Of a stretch of 64,000 bases of DNA, positions 42,675-50,602 are shown in pieces; positions within the stretch are counted from its first letter, which is position 1, and the number at the start of each line of letters is the position of its first letter. The notes under the pieces were generated by a model. That model was not told where the DNA came from and made no database searches. It saw only the letters and a program-made list of their open reading frames with translations. This stretch comes from a virus: IMG/VR virus record IMGVR_UViG_3300020057_001228, positions 102,578 through 166,577 of that record. The stretch is one strand, 5' to 3'. Position numbers and translations under genes: made by a program.

Positions 42675-43826
42675 TTAAGCTTTAGCAGCTTCAGCAGGCA
42701 GCGTGGTGCGGAACATATCCAGGTTACGAGTACGCCACAGTTTGAAATCTTCATTCTTGATGATCTCAATGTTGACGCCCTTCACCTTCCCAATGTCAGT
42801 GACAAACAGAGTAGCAAACTCTGTCTCAAACTTGTCGACATAACGGATGGCGTTACTCAAATACCCCTGGAACTGGAGAGCCTTCTCAGGCCTATTGTAG
42901 AACTGCACTAGCTTGGAGACGATACCAGAGATGGTTGCATAACGCAGACCAACATCCTCAGGCACCTCGACGTTTGTATAGCCACTAACGATGGCTTCGA
43001 TGTTCGGCAGCTTATCCGTGATAGCGATGTAGTTGATGAAGGTAGTAGCTGCAGCAAACCCGATAGCACCAGACAATGCGAAGTGGAGAGCCACATTCTT
43101 ATCAATGGGGATATGCGTCTTGTTGAGCTTACCCTTCAAGATACGATCAGCATACTCCCATGTACGAGGAGAGGGGAACGCAGGTTCATCAGAATCACTT
43201 CTGAAGTCGAACAGACCGGTCACACCCTTCCAGCTGACGAAACCAATGATCCTAGGATCAATCTTCGTGTTACCATCAGCACCAACCTGAAGTGCCCACT
43301 CTTTCCAGACATCAATGTCAGGCTGGATCTCGATGTGAACGAATCTATTGGCCAATGCTTTAGCCAGCTTGTATACAACGGAGCGATCACTCACCCGGTT
43401 ACCAGCAGCTAGAACACTCCAACCTGGAGGTAGAACAGCATCACCAACTCTACGGTCTAGCACCAGCTGATACGCAGAGGCTTGAACCATAGGAGGAGCA
43501 GAGCTCAGCTCATCGAGTAGCAGGATGCCACGCTTGCCGTGAATCTCCTCAGAGGGGAAGAAGCTAGGGATAGCCCAGTGAGCCCTCTTCAACTCACGGC
43601 CGTTCACCATGTCGTTGAGGAAGTACGGTAGACCACGAATGTCTGACGGGTCCATCTGAGATAGACGTACGTCGATCAGAGCCATCTCGTTCTTGTCCGC
43701 TAGCTCTTTGATCTTGGCGCTCTTGCCAACTCCAGGAGGGCCCCAGATGAACATAGGAGTACCCAGCTCAGCTTCAATGATTTCACCAGCTACGTTGAGA
43801 TTGGTAGAGATGTTTTCGTTACTCAT
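42675..43826 (-). CDS. MoxR-type AAA+ ATPase, copy 1
   Basis: 383 residues. Walker A FIWGPPGVGKSAK near the start, Walker B GILLLDELSSAPP, sensor 1 AAGNRVSDRS, and arginine-rich later segments, in MoxR/RavA order. MoxR ATPases work as chaperone-like remodellers with a vWA partner, here the next gene upstream (8 bases away). Probably hexameric and cytoplasmic. See copy 2 at 49444-50598. Confidence 0.85.
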   Translation of the reverse strand: MSNENISTNLNVAGEIIEAELGTPMFIWGPPGVGKSAKIKELADKNEMALIDVRLSQMDPSDIRGLPYFLNDMVNGRELKRAHWAIPSFFPSEEIHGKRGILLLDELSSAPPMVQASAYQLVLDRRVGDAVLPPGWSVLAAGNRVSDRSVVYKLAKALANRFVHIEIQPDIDVWKEWALQVGADGNTKIDPRIIGFVSWKGVTGLFDFRSDSDEPAFPSPRTWEYADRILKGKLNKTHIPIDKNVALHFALSGAIGFAAATTFINYIAITDKLPNIEAIVSGYTNVEVPEDVGLRYATISGIVSKLVQFYNRPEKALQFQGYLSNAIRYVDKFETEFATLFVTDIGKVKGVNIEIIKNEDFKLWRTRNLDMFRTTLPAEAAKA

Positions 43827-43834
43827 GTTGGTCC

Positions 43835-45028
43835 TTAGCCTGTTATTCCAGTGAGTGGTAATACGGTGCCGAACTTTGGTATGTCCGTTCTATTGCTCAA
43901 CACCCAAATTACTTCATAGTCTGGAGCTGGTGGCATCTCTTCGTAGAAGTCACCATCAGAGGCTATGATCAAGGCATCAATTGGCTCATGAACATTCTGT
44001 TCAATCCAATCAAACACAGGACTAACGTGGGTACCACCACGGTCTTCAAATCCATACCCCTCTGCAGGGATATTATCTCCAGTGATAAACTTCTTGTGAC
44101 TGTGCAAGTGGGAAGAGAATGCAAGCACATCAATCTCAAAGTTTCTAAACGATCCCATGATGTCATTCAAGACGCCTACGAAGTACTGAAGCTCTTTACT
44201 GGACACTGATCCAGAGGAGTCAATAGCTAAGACGATCCTAACCATACTTCCTGTATAGCCGTACATGTAGATCCCATGGGCGAATAGCTTCTTGTGTGGA
44301 GGTACGATGCAGTGGTCATCCTTGATAACAGATTTGATCGTCGCGTCCAGCAGTGAGTAGAAGTCAATCTTAGGGCTGAGATAGCTATCAATAACCTCTG
44401 CAACCCCATTAGGAAGCTTACCAGCAGCACGTGCCTTCTGGGCAGCCTGGATAGACCTATTGACCCAGTCACGCTTGTCACAGGCATCTATAGGAGTACC
44501 GTCAAGCATGTCATGGTCGTCAAGGGTCTTCATATCCTTGAGCTTCTCTTTGAGATCTGGGTCGTTCATGATGTAATCATAAACTTTCTCAGAGTTCCAA
44601 CCCTTAAACTTGTAGGGTTCGTACAGACAGCCTTTGATGAACTCAAACTTAGCATCAACCAGGATACTATTGATCACGTAGTCTGTTGCTAGATTCCAGG
44701 CGTGTTTGTTGCGATCTGAAACACGATCATTGTTATGAACATGTTTAAAGACGACGTGCATGACTTCGTGGGCCATGGCAAACATGAGCTCAGCATCAGA
44801 TAAACCATCTACGAATTCTTTGTTGAAGTAGATGTTCCTGCCATCGGTGGCCAAGGTGGACATCAGCTTTGTCTCAACAAGTCGAAGATACATCACCAAG
44901 CTCCCAAAGAAGGGGTGATCTAATAGCAGGTTTACCCTAGCTTTGCTTACACGTTTAGCTGTGTCCAAAAATCCTCCGATGTGAACACCTTTACCAGATC
45001 GATACCATCTATGATAATGATGGAACAT
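43835..45028 (-). CDS. Metallopeptidase-like plus vWA domain protein, copy 1
   Basis: 397 residues. The N-terminal domain has HEVMH near residue 86 (zinc protease-like, DUF2201 type), then an alpha-rich region; the C-terminal vWA has DSSGSVS (metal site) near 268 and later SDGDFY. vWA proteins pair with MoxR ATPases. The first ATG lacks a ribosome site; a TTG at 44968 has GGAGG four bases upstream and may be the true start (removing 20 residues). Confidence 0.82.
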   Translation of the reverse strand: MFHHYHRWYRSGKGVHIGGFLDTAKRVSKARVNLLLDHPFFGSLVMYLRLVETKLMSTLATDGRNIYFNKEFVDGLSDAELMFAMAHEVMHVVFKHVHNNDRVSDRNKHAWNLATDYVINSILVDAKFEFIKGCLYEPYKFKGWNSEKVYDYIMNDPDLKEKLKDMKTLDDHDMLDGTPIDACDKRDWVNRSIQAAQKARAAGKLPNGVAEVIDSYLSPKIDFYSLLDATIKSVIKDDHCIVPPHKKLFAHGIYMYGYTGSMVRIVLAIDSSGSVSSKELQYFVGVLNDIMGSFRNFEIDVLAFSSHLHSHKKFITGDNIPAEGYGFEDRGGTHVSPVFDWIEQNVHEPIDALIIASDGDFYEEMPPAPDYEVIWVLSNRTDIPKFGTVLPLTGITG

Positions 45029-45059
45029 TCTGGTGCATAGTTAGATTAGGAGCGTCGTC

Positions 45060-45287
45060 ATGGACGAGCAGGATCTGTTTTTCGAAGAGCCCAAGAACAC
45101 CATTCAGATTGTTATTGGACCAGACAAGTATGTTGTCTCATCCACGCTCACTGCTAATACATCTGACAAGACCTTCGATAAGCTCCTGAAGAGGATGCTA
45201 TACGCCGAGAGGTTTATCAGAGCATCTAAAGATGTCACCCCGGTAGAGTACGTTGATATAGTAGAGGGTGAGGATGAAGCAACTTAA
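45060..45287 (+). CDS. Small acidic hypothetical protein (75 aa)
   Basis: Plus strand, TAGGAG seven to eight bases before the ATG. Acidic ends, a beta centre (IQIVIGPDKYVVS) and a helical end. Divergent from the vWA gene and convergent with the beta protein gene (4-base overlap). Unrecognised. Confidence 0.6.
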   Translation: MDEQDLFFEEPKNTIQIVIGPDKYVVSSTLTANTSDKTFDKLLKRMLYAERFIRASKDVTPVEYVDIVEGEDEAT

Positions 45288-45670
45288 GTCTTCTGGTATG
45301 CCTTAATAGCCTCGGGGATCAGATGCGGTAGAGTCTTCTTCACCAGAATGTCTACCACTGCTTCTAGATCCCCACTACGGATTCTCTCTAGATTAGCTGT
45401 ATCAAACTCTTCCTCGGTACCACTGTCGCCAAGGAAGACGTACCGTGCTGCTGTTAGACGAGAATTTCTAGCACCGCTGAGATCAAGTTCACCGTCAGCT
45501 CCAAAGCTAATTGTGGATCCACTCTGTTTGTGTTTGATTTCGACTGAGCCGTCTGGTGCCTTCGTGAAGATGAGCCCCATGAACTCTTTAGTTTCAAGAG
45601 TACTAGGAGGATCAATAACCCTAGGAGTATCCACCATACGTACATTCAGTCTACCTACCACTTGAGCCAT
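45284..45670 (-). CDS. Small beta-rich protein, possibly virion-associated (128 aa)
   Basis: ATG 45670 with AAGGG upstream. Beta-rich middle (GSVEIKHKQSGSTISFGADGELDLSG) then a helical end (LIPEAIKAYQKT). Resembles in style the 128-aa protein at 13463-13849. Lies between dUTPase and a plus-strand gene. Confidence 0.5.
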   Translation of the reverse strand: MAQVVGRLNVRMVDTPRVIDPPSTLETKEFMGLIFTKAPDGSVEIKHKQSGSTISFGADGELDLSGARNSRLTAARYVFLGDSGTEEEFDTANLERIRSGDLEAVVDILVKKTLPHLIPEAIKAYQKT

Positions 45671-46142
45671 GTCCCTTGTCACCTCTGTTCGTCTCTGACA
45701 GTTCATCTACATACTCAAATGCTCTCACAATAACAGGCAAGAGTACAAGCTGAGATACACGTTCACCAGCTTCTAGGGTAACTGAGTTAAGACCTAGGTT
45801 AACGATGTTCGTCATCAACTCACCACGATAGCTAGGGTCAACAGTCCCATACTGTACATACAGAGGGGCTATGACGTCGATGCCGCTCATGAACTTCATG
45901 AGGGTAGATGATCTAGGCCTGATGGAGAATTGATAGCCTTCTGGGGGCTCTACGCAGATAGCATGTTTCAAACGAACAGGTAAGTTCGGCTGAAGGATGA
46001 TATCTTGCTGGACGTACAGATCATACCCAGTGTTCCCGTCTTCAGGACAACCAAGTCGAGCATAGTTATTACCAGGAATCTGTCTGACCTTGAATTGACC
46101 ATAAGCGCTATCGGAGTGTAGTGGCGTGACTATGAACACCAT
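45651..46142 (-). CDS. dut: dUTP diphosphatase
   Basis: 163 residues with the five trimeric dUTPase motifs: NTGYDLYV, IRPRSST, GTVDPSYRGEL, GERVSQLVLLP, and the C-terminal RGDKGHGSSGR. Converts dUTP to dUMP, feeding ThyA and keeping uracil out of DNA alongside the UDG-like enzyme. AAAAGGA precedes the ATG. Confidence 0.93.
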   Translation of the reverse strand: MVFIVTPLHSDSAYGQFKVRQIPGNNYARLGCPEDGNTGYDLYVQQDIILQPNLPVRLKHAICVEPPEGYQFSIRPRSSTLMKFMSGIDVIAPLYVQYGTVDPSYRGELMTNIVNLGLNSVTLEAGERVSQLVLLPVIVRAFEYVDELSETNRGDKGHGSSGR

Positions 46143-46242
46143 AAGGGTTCCTTTTACATTTCGTTACTTGTCATGTATTGACTACTGAGGTCTATCAAGT
46201 CATGATTCTATATGAACCTAGACCAAGACCCAACAGGAGTCA
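46143..46242. promoter_or_regulatory. Divergent intergenic region with candidate promoters
   Basis: About 100 bases between the dUTPase (minus) and the phosphoesterase (plus). The plus strand has TTGACT, 17 bases, CATGAT, and TTGTCA, 17 bases, TCTATC; the minus strand has TTGATA, 17 bases, CATGAC. All are only moderate matches. Confidence 0.4.
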
Positions 46243-47328
46243 GTGATGCTTCCTAGCTCAAACCGTATCGACCACATCAGACAGATCGCAGCAACAAGGG
46301 CTAATGCCAACGCTGCAGCAGCTGCTGATAGGACAGAGCTTTCCAAGATTGTTCGTAGCGAGCACTTCGCTGGCATCGATCGCGAACACCTTAAGGCACA
46401 ACGCGAAATGACTGCATCAGTCGTCCGCCAGGAGCCGAAAGAGATAGCGGTAACTAACCATACCGACCGCCTATCCACCAAACAGAAGACAAATGACGTC
46501 ACCCTAGATGATATGTTTGGCGAAGCCATCCGTCGTCAGGACTTCAAAACCAAGCTAACGGTACCTACCTACCCTGAGATTCATCACAATATGAAGGACG
46601 ACAAGCCTATCGCTGTCACCTTCTTTTCTGATATCCACCTAGGTAGTTATGGTATGGCTTACGAACAGCTACAGGGGGACATCAAGGCGATCAAGAACAC
46701 CGAGGGTATGTATGTAGTACATAACGGTGACGAGATCAACAACTTCATCATCGGCAGGCTACAGGGCCTCTCCAGGCACGATGCACTCCAGCCGGATGAC
46801 CAGTGGATGTTCCTCAAGCTAATGTTCAAGGAGCTCGCTCCAAAGACTCTAGCAGCTACCAGGGGTAACCACACTGATTGGACTCCGATGCTCACAGCAA
46901 TCGACTACAGGTCTGAGATCTGCGATAGCCTAAGCATCCTGGATGTTGGTCACGGTGGTAAGATCTACATCACTCTCGGTGGTATTATGTACACGGTGAT
47001 GGTACGTCACAAGTACAAGTTCGAGTCTGGCTCCAACCAGTACAACGCTGTTGTGAAGATGTTCGAGAACTTCGGTCCATTCGATGTCGGTGTCATCGGC
47101 CATACACACACCAGTGGTATTGCTAATTTCAACAGACAGGGTAAGGACTTCGTTGCTATCCGTCCAGGTAGCTACAAGATCCACGATGAGTATGCAGAGG
47201 AATGGGGATGGGCTCCAGCTAAGTCTCTGTCACCCACCGTCATCTTGTTCCCAACCGAGAAGCGCATGGTGATCTTTGATAACTGCCAAGAAGCCTCAGA
47301 GTACCTAAAGTTCCTGAGGGCCAACTAA
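46243..47328 (+). CDS. Calcineurin-like metallophosphoesterase
   Basis: 361 residues. The core has FFSDIHLG (Asp, His), VVHNGDEIN (Asp), ATRGNHTDW (Asn, His) and GHTHTSG (His), in the order of binuclear metallophosphoesterases. An N-terminal helical extension of about 115 residues, rich in Ala, precedes it. Substrate unknown; may act on nucleic acid or a nucleotide second messenger. AGGAG precedes the ATG. Confidence 0.8.
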   Translation: MMLPSSNRIDHIRQIAATRANANAAAAADRTELSKIVRSEHFAGIDREHLKAQREMTASVVRQEPKEIAVTNHTDRLSTKQKTNDVTLDDMFGEAIRRQDFKTKLTVPTYPEIHHNMKDDKPIAVTFFSDIHLGSYGMAYEQLQGDIKAIKNTEGMYVVHNGDEINNFIIGRLQGLSRHDALQPDDQWMFLKLMFKELAPKTLAATRGNHTDWTPMLTAIDYRSEICDSLSILDVGHGGKIYITLGGIMYTVMVRHKYKFESGSNQYNAVVKMFENFGPFDVGVIGHTHTSGIANFNRQGKDFVAIRPGSYKIHDEYAEEWGWAPAKSLSPTVILFPTEKRMVIFDNCQEASEYLKFLRAN

Positions 47329-47332
47329 CCAA

Positions 47333-47596
47333 ATGCTTCAACTAGAACTTACAAGAGAGCAGCTTCCCCTATTTGGGGACACGGTGAAAGAAGACTCGCA
47401 CAGTGAGTTGAAGCTTAGGTTGTGTGGATTAGACATCGAAGACGTGCTCCTGTTCTCCAATCTGGTAGACCAGGATGCACCTAAAGCAGAGATCTATATT
47501 GATTCCGGCTACGTCATCCTAGAAGGGATGAAATACGAAGTACTCTGGGTCTTGTATCTGTTCCAACAGGCAAGGCTCAGGGCCGGGGTCGTCTAG
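47333..47596 (+). CDS. Hypothetical protein (87 aa)
   Basis: Plus-strand gene four bases behind the phosphoesterase. Short N-terminus with QLPLF, then alternating strands and a C-terminal helix (EVLWVLYLFQQARLRA). The EQLPLFGD segment resembles a clamp-binding peptide (QLxLF), an idea to test. Unrecognised. Confidence 0.55.
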   Translation: MLQLELTREQLPLFGDTVKEDSHSELKLRLCGLDIEDVLLFSNLVDQDAPKAEIYIDSGYVILEGMKYEVLWVLYLFQQARLRAGVV

Positions 47597-47598
47597 GT

Positions 47599-47904
47599 CT
47601 AAGGGGTATGGCTTGAGCAGCTGTGCCCCTTCTTTTTGTTTGCGAACTTGTATAGCTTGTGAGCTACAACTATCTTCTCTAGAGTAGGGAGAGCCCACTG
47701 CTTCACCTCTAAGTCACGTGCCGCTGTGGTGAGCTTAGAGGCTACGTAGTCACATAAATCCCATATGGTAAACATGGTAGAGTGTGCTACAGAGCAGATA
47801 GAATCCTCAAAGGTTCTATGTACCCAGGGTATAGCCATATGTACCCAGGGTATAGCCATTGGTGTGCTCACACCCAACGTTATCTCACTACAAGGGTTCT
47901 TCAT
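47599..47904 (-). CDS. Hypothetical protein (101 aa)
   Basis: ATG 47904 joined to the upstream stop as ATGA; the longer frame is rejected. Contains a duplicated MAIPWVH from a 21-bp repeat, several Cys and a basic end. Unrecognised. Confidence 0.5.
   Translation of the reverse strand: MKNPCSEITLGVSTPMAIPWVHMAIPWVHRTFEDSICSVAHSTMFTIWDLCDYVASKLTTAARDLEVKQWALPTLEKIVVAHKLYKFANKKKGHSCSSHTP
47601..47637 (+). terminator. Rho-independent terminator (plus strand)
   Basis: AAGGGG ... CCCCTT stem with an inner GGCT/AGCT pairing, followed by CTTTTTG, five bases after the plus-strand stop. It lies within the 3' end of the convergent minus gene. Confidence 0.65.
47818..47859 (-). repeat. 21-bp tandem duplication
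   Basis: Two identical 21-base units give MAIPWVH twice in the product, a recent in-frame duplication. Confidence 0.9.
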
Positions 47905-48233
47905 AGCAGATTGAAGTTGTACAACGCTGTAAGCATATGAGCCTGGTGTGTAGTGGGGATGATACTCTTCTCCACCGGGACACCTTCTTTGATCCATACA
48001 AGCGTCTCCACCATGTCTAGAGATCGCATGACGGGGTCACTATACCCATTGTGCAGCCTAGCCTCCAGTATGGGTGCTTTGCCTGCTACCTTGACTACTA
48101 CACGATGGTTATCCTGCGTGTAATCAAACTCCAGACGTGCATTCTTATCTTCAAGGCTGAGCTTGTAGCGTAGGACACACTGCATGGTAGTTAGGTTGAT
48201 ACGATCTTCGAATGGGTTCTGCGGGTCAATCAT
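47901..48233 (-). CDS. Hypothetical protein (110 aa)
   Basis: ATG 48233 overlaps the upstream stop. Beta-rich first half with LSLEDKNARLEFDYTQ, helical end. Unrecognised. Confidence 0.5.
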   Translation of the reverse strand: MIDPQNPFEDRINLTTMQCVLRYKLSLEDKNARLEFDYTQDNHRVVVKVAGKAPILEARLHNGYSDPVMRSLDMVETLVWIKEGVPVEKSIIPTTHQAHMLTALYNFNLL

Positions 48234-48615
48234 CAAGGGCTCCGATTTGTTCTGCGAACCAGGTGCTGAACTTGGTAGTGAAGTACGGGATATTCAAGTG
48301 GATAGCCACGCTGGTGACAATGAGACTAACGTACACACCAGTCTTCCACATAGGTGCTGCTGGATTATGCATACCCTGCTGCACGATTGGATAGAGTGGA
48401 GTCAGTCCCAATAGATACCATACGAGACCAATCCACACAAGATTAACAGCCAAGGTCACGAGGATGTCTATGAGCTTATAGCCATAGTGGTACACCTGGA
48501 ACTTGGTCGTAGCCTTCAAGGTTGACGGAGGAATCAACTTAACGAATCCCTGAGCTATGAGTGGAGAGAACGCATCAATGGGGTCCTCATCAGCAGGTGG
48601 TAGAAAGCTATTCAT
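48226..48615 (-). CDS. Membrane protein with two or three helices (129 aa)
   Basis: AAGGA precedes the ATG. Hydrophobic segments at about residues 47-73 (ILVTLAVNLVWIGLVWYLLG) and 92-108 (GVYVSLIVTSVAIHL). Function unknown. Confidence 0.6.
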   Translation of the reverse strand: MNSFLPPADEDPIDAFSPLIAQGFVKLIPPSTLKATTKFQVYHYGYKLIDILVTLAVNLVWIGLVWYLLGLTPLYPIVQQGMHNPAAPMWKTGVYVSLIVTSVAIHLNIPYFTTKFSTWFAEQIGALDD

Positions 48616-49129
48616 GTTTAGTCCTTACAGCTTCGATCAGGTCTTCCATCTGGGACAAGATACCTGAGGTAGGCTTTGTCTCCAGTTCTAAAACACGTTC
48701 ACGAAGAGCATCTCTGTCAGCCTGCAGCTCTTTAAAGGCTGCTACGAACTCAGCTAGGATATCTTCAGGAGACTTATCGGTCTTCTTACGTTTACCCTTC
48801 TTAGCAGCTGCTACAGCTATGGGGTTAGGCTCTGGATCCATCTGTAAGAGTAATGTAGAAACACCAACGCTACTGGTCAGGAGCTTTACCTTAGACAGGA
48901 GACCGAATGAGTTCTTTACTGTGGACAGAGGCTGGTAGTTATTACTGTCGACTAACGTCATCAAGACGTCATCTGTCACTGTTACTGGGTGAGCACCAGC
49001 TATGAAGGAGATCTCCTTTAGCTGTTCCATAACCATGATTGCTGTCTTAGCAAAGTCTTGGTCCTCACACCCTATGGCCGCGTAGAAGCGTGGGTGGCTT
49101 TCTTTTATAGCGTCGAAGGCTTCGTTCAC
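48608..49129 (-). CDS. Hypothetical protein with C-terminal coiled coil (173 aa)
   Basis: GTG 49129 with AAGGA ten bases upstream. An alpha/beta N-terminal part, a Lys-rich linker (KKGKRKKTDK) and a leucine-heptad tail. May assemble with a neighbour. Unrecognised. Confidence 0.55.
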   Translation of the reverse strand: MNEAFDAIKESHPRFYAAIGCEDQDFAKTAIMVMEQLKEISFIAGAHPVTVTDDVLMTLVDSNNYQPLSTVKNSFGLLSKVKLLTSSVGVSTLLLQMDPEPNPIAVAAAKKGKRKKTDKSPEDILAEFVAAFKELQADRDALRERVLELETKPTSGILSQMEDLIEAVRTKHE

Positions 49130-49440
49130 TGTTTGATATCCTTTGGGATGTTAAGTAGAATCTCTAACCCAACAGGTTTATCACCCGCATCTATGTCCAT
49201 GAGAGCTGCGATTGCGGACCCATCGTTTACATCTTCTTGCCTAACAATCCTACGGATAGACTTCTTAGGGTCTGCCAGGTGTATATATATGGAGTATGTT
49301 TGATCGGTCACCCTAGACGCTGCATAAGCATGACACCAGAGTGACCGAGCGAATACACTCTCAAAGACCATACTAATTGATCGGTTTGAGAATCCCTTTA
49401 AACACAGCTCTGCTAAGTCCTTCAACGTAGCAGGAGGCAT
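49126..49440 (-). CDS. Hypothetical protein (104 aa)
   Basis: Mixed fold, no motif. Follows MoxR copy 2 by three bases and overlaps the coiled-coil gene start (GTGA). Confidence 0.5.
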   Translation of the reverse strand: MPPATLKDLAELCLKGFSNRSISMVFESVFARSLWCHAYAASRVTDQTYSIYIHLADPKKSIRRIVRQEDVNDGSAIAALMDIDAGDKPVGLEILLNIPKDIKQ

Positions 49441-49443
49441 GAT

Positions 49444-50598
49444 CTATTCCATTTCAGCCTTCACCTTTGTAAGCTTCTCTTTGTACAACCCAAGCAGCCG
49501 TGAACTACTCAGTACGAGTGGTTGGAATCGTTTACCAAAGTCTGTACGATAGTCTACCATGCTCACTACAAGCTTAGACCCCATCTCTGGTGGAACTAGG
49601 CAGAGGAAGGCAGACACGCTGGAGAACTGATCCTTACTGATGGACTTCATGTTCTTCAGGTAGAGGTACAGTCTGTGAACCGTGATGGCTAACAGAGAGT
49701 TCATACCCTGAGAAACCCAGGAGTCGATCTTATCCTCTACATCCTCACCAGCCAAGATAACTTCAGGGCTGATAGGCTTCTCAGTGGATTTCCATGCATC
49801 AAAGGTAGCAAGGAACTCAACACCAAAGGTACATGTAGCGATAAGACTGAGTAGCGTTCTATCGTCTTTGATGTACGGATAGATACGAGCGAAGATCATA
49901 CGCATACGAGGATTGCTGTCAGGCTTTGTGATGGAGACTCTTTCAGTCTTCAGTCCGTCCCTGTTAGCCAACCAGAAGTTCTTGAGATCTTCATGAACGT
50001 CCTGGATCTCCATCTGTTCTAGCTCTACATCGATAGCCACGTTGTATGGCACGCTAAGGAACCTAGAGAGCTGAGCTCTATCTAGTTGGGAGACGTTGTA
50101 CTCCACTGTGTCAGGGTTGTCTGTGATCACAATAGCCCATGTGTTGGGAATCGATACACCAGCAAACGTACGTTCCAGAGAGAACTGTTGTAAGGCCTGT
50201 TGGATGTGTGGGAGAGCCCTAGACATGTCATCGATGTTCAGGATACCTGTAGTGCCTTCTTTAGGCCAATCCTTTGGCACGGCTACCACAGTCTCTTTAC
50301 CACCATCTGCAGAGTCAGATACCGTACTGAGTCCAAAGATCTCAGCAACGTCAGTCTTCTGTGTATCCAACTTCAGGTAGCCGATACCAGCCTTACGGCA
50401 GTAGTCTTCTACAATAGCTGTCTTACCCACACCCGGAGCACCAACTAAACGTATCACTACGTGTCTAGGTCTCAGGTTAGGATTACCTGACGCATCCAAT
50501 GTAGCATGGTAAGCAGCATTAATCAGCCTCATATAGGGGTTGATACTAAACTTACTGAGGCCTTCGCTACATACCTGTGTTGGTGTTTTATCTGACAC
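49444..50598 (-). CDS. MoxR-type AAA+ ATPase, copy 2
   Basis: 384 residues, GTG start with GAGG upstream. Walker A LVGAPGVGKTAI near 50-61, Walker B GILNIDDMSRA (the common Asp-Glu is Asp-Asp here), sensor-like VITDNPDTV. Pairs with the vWA gene four bases upstream. It differs clearly from copy 1, so the two modules are old paralogues or separate gains. Confidence 0.82.
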   Translation of the reverse strand: MSDKTPTQVCSEGLSKFSINPYMRLINAAYHATLDASGNPNLRPRHVVIRLVGAPGVGKTAIVEDYCRKAGIGYLKLDTQKTDVAEIFGLSTVSDSADGGKETVVAVPKDWPKEGTTGILNIDDMSRALPHIQQALQQFSLERTFAGVSIPNTWAIVITDNPDTVEYNVSQLDRAQLSRFLSVPYNVAIDVELEQMEIQDVHEDLKNFWLANRDGLKTERVSITKPDSNPRMRMIFARIYPYIKDDRTLLSLIATCTFGVEFLATFDAWKSTEKPISPEVILAGEDVEDKIDSWVSQGMNSLLAITVHRLYLYLKNMKSISKDQFSSVSAFLCLVPPEMGSKLVVSMVDYRTDFGKRFQPLVLSSSRLLGLYKEKLTKVKAEME

Positions 50599-50602
50599 TG
50601 TA

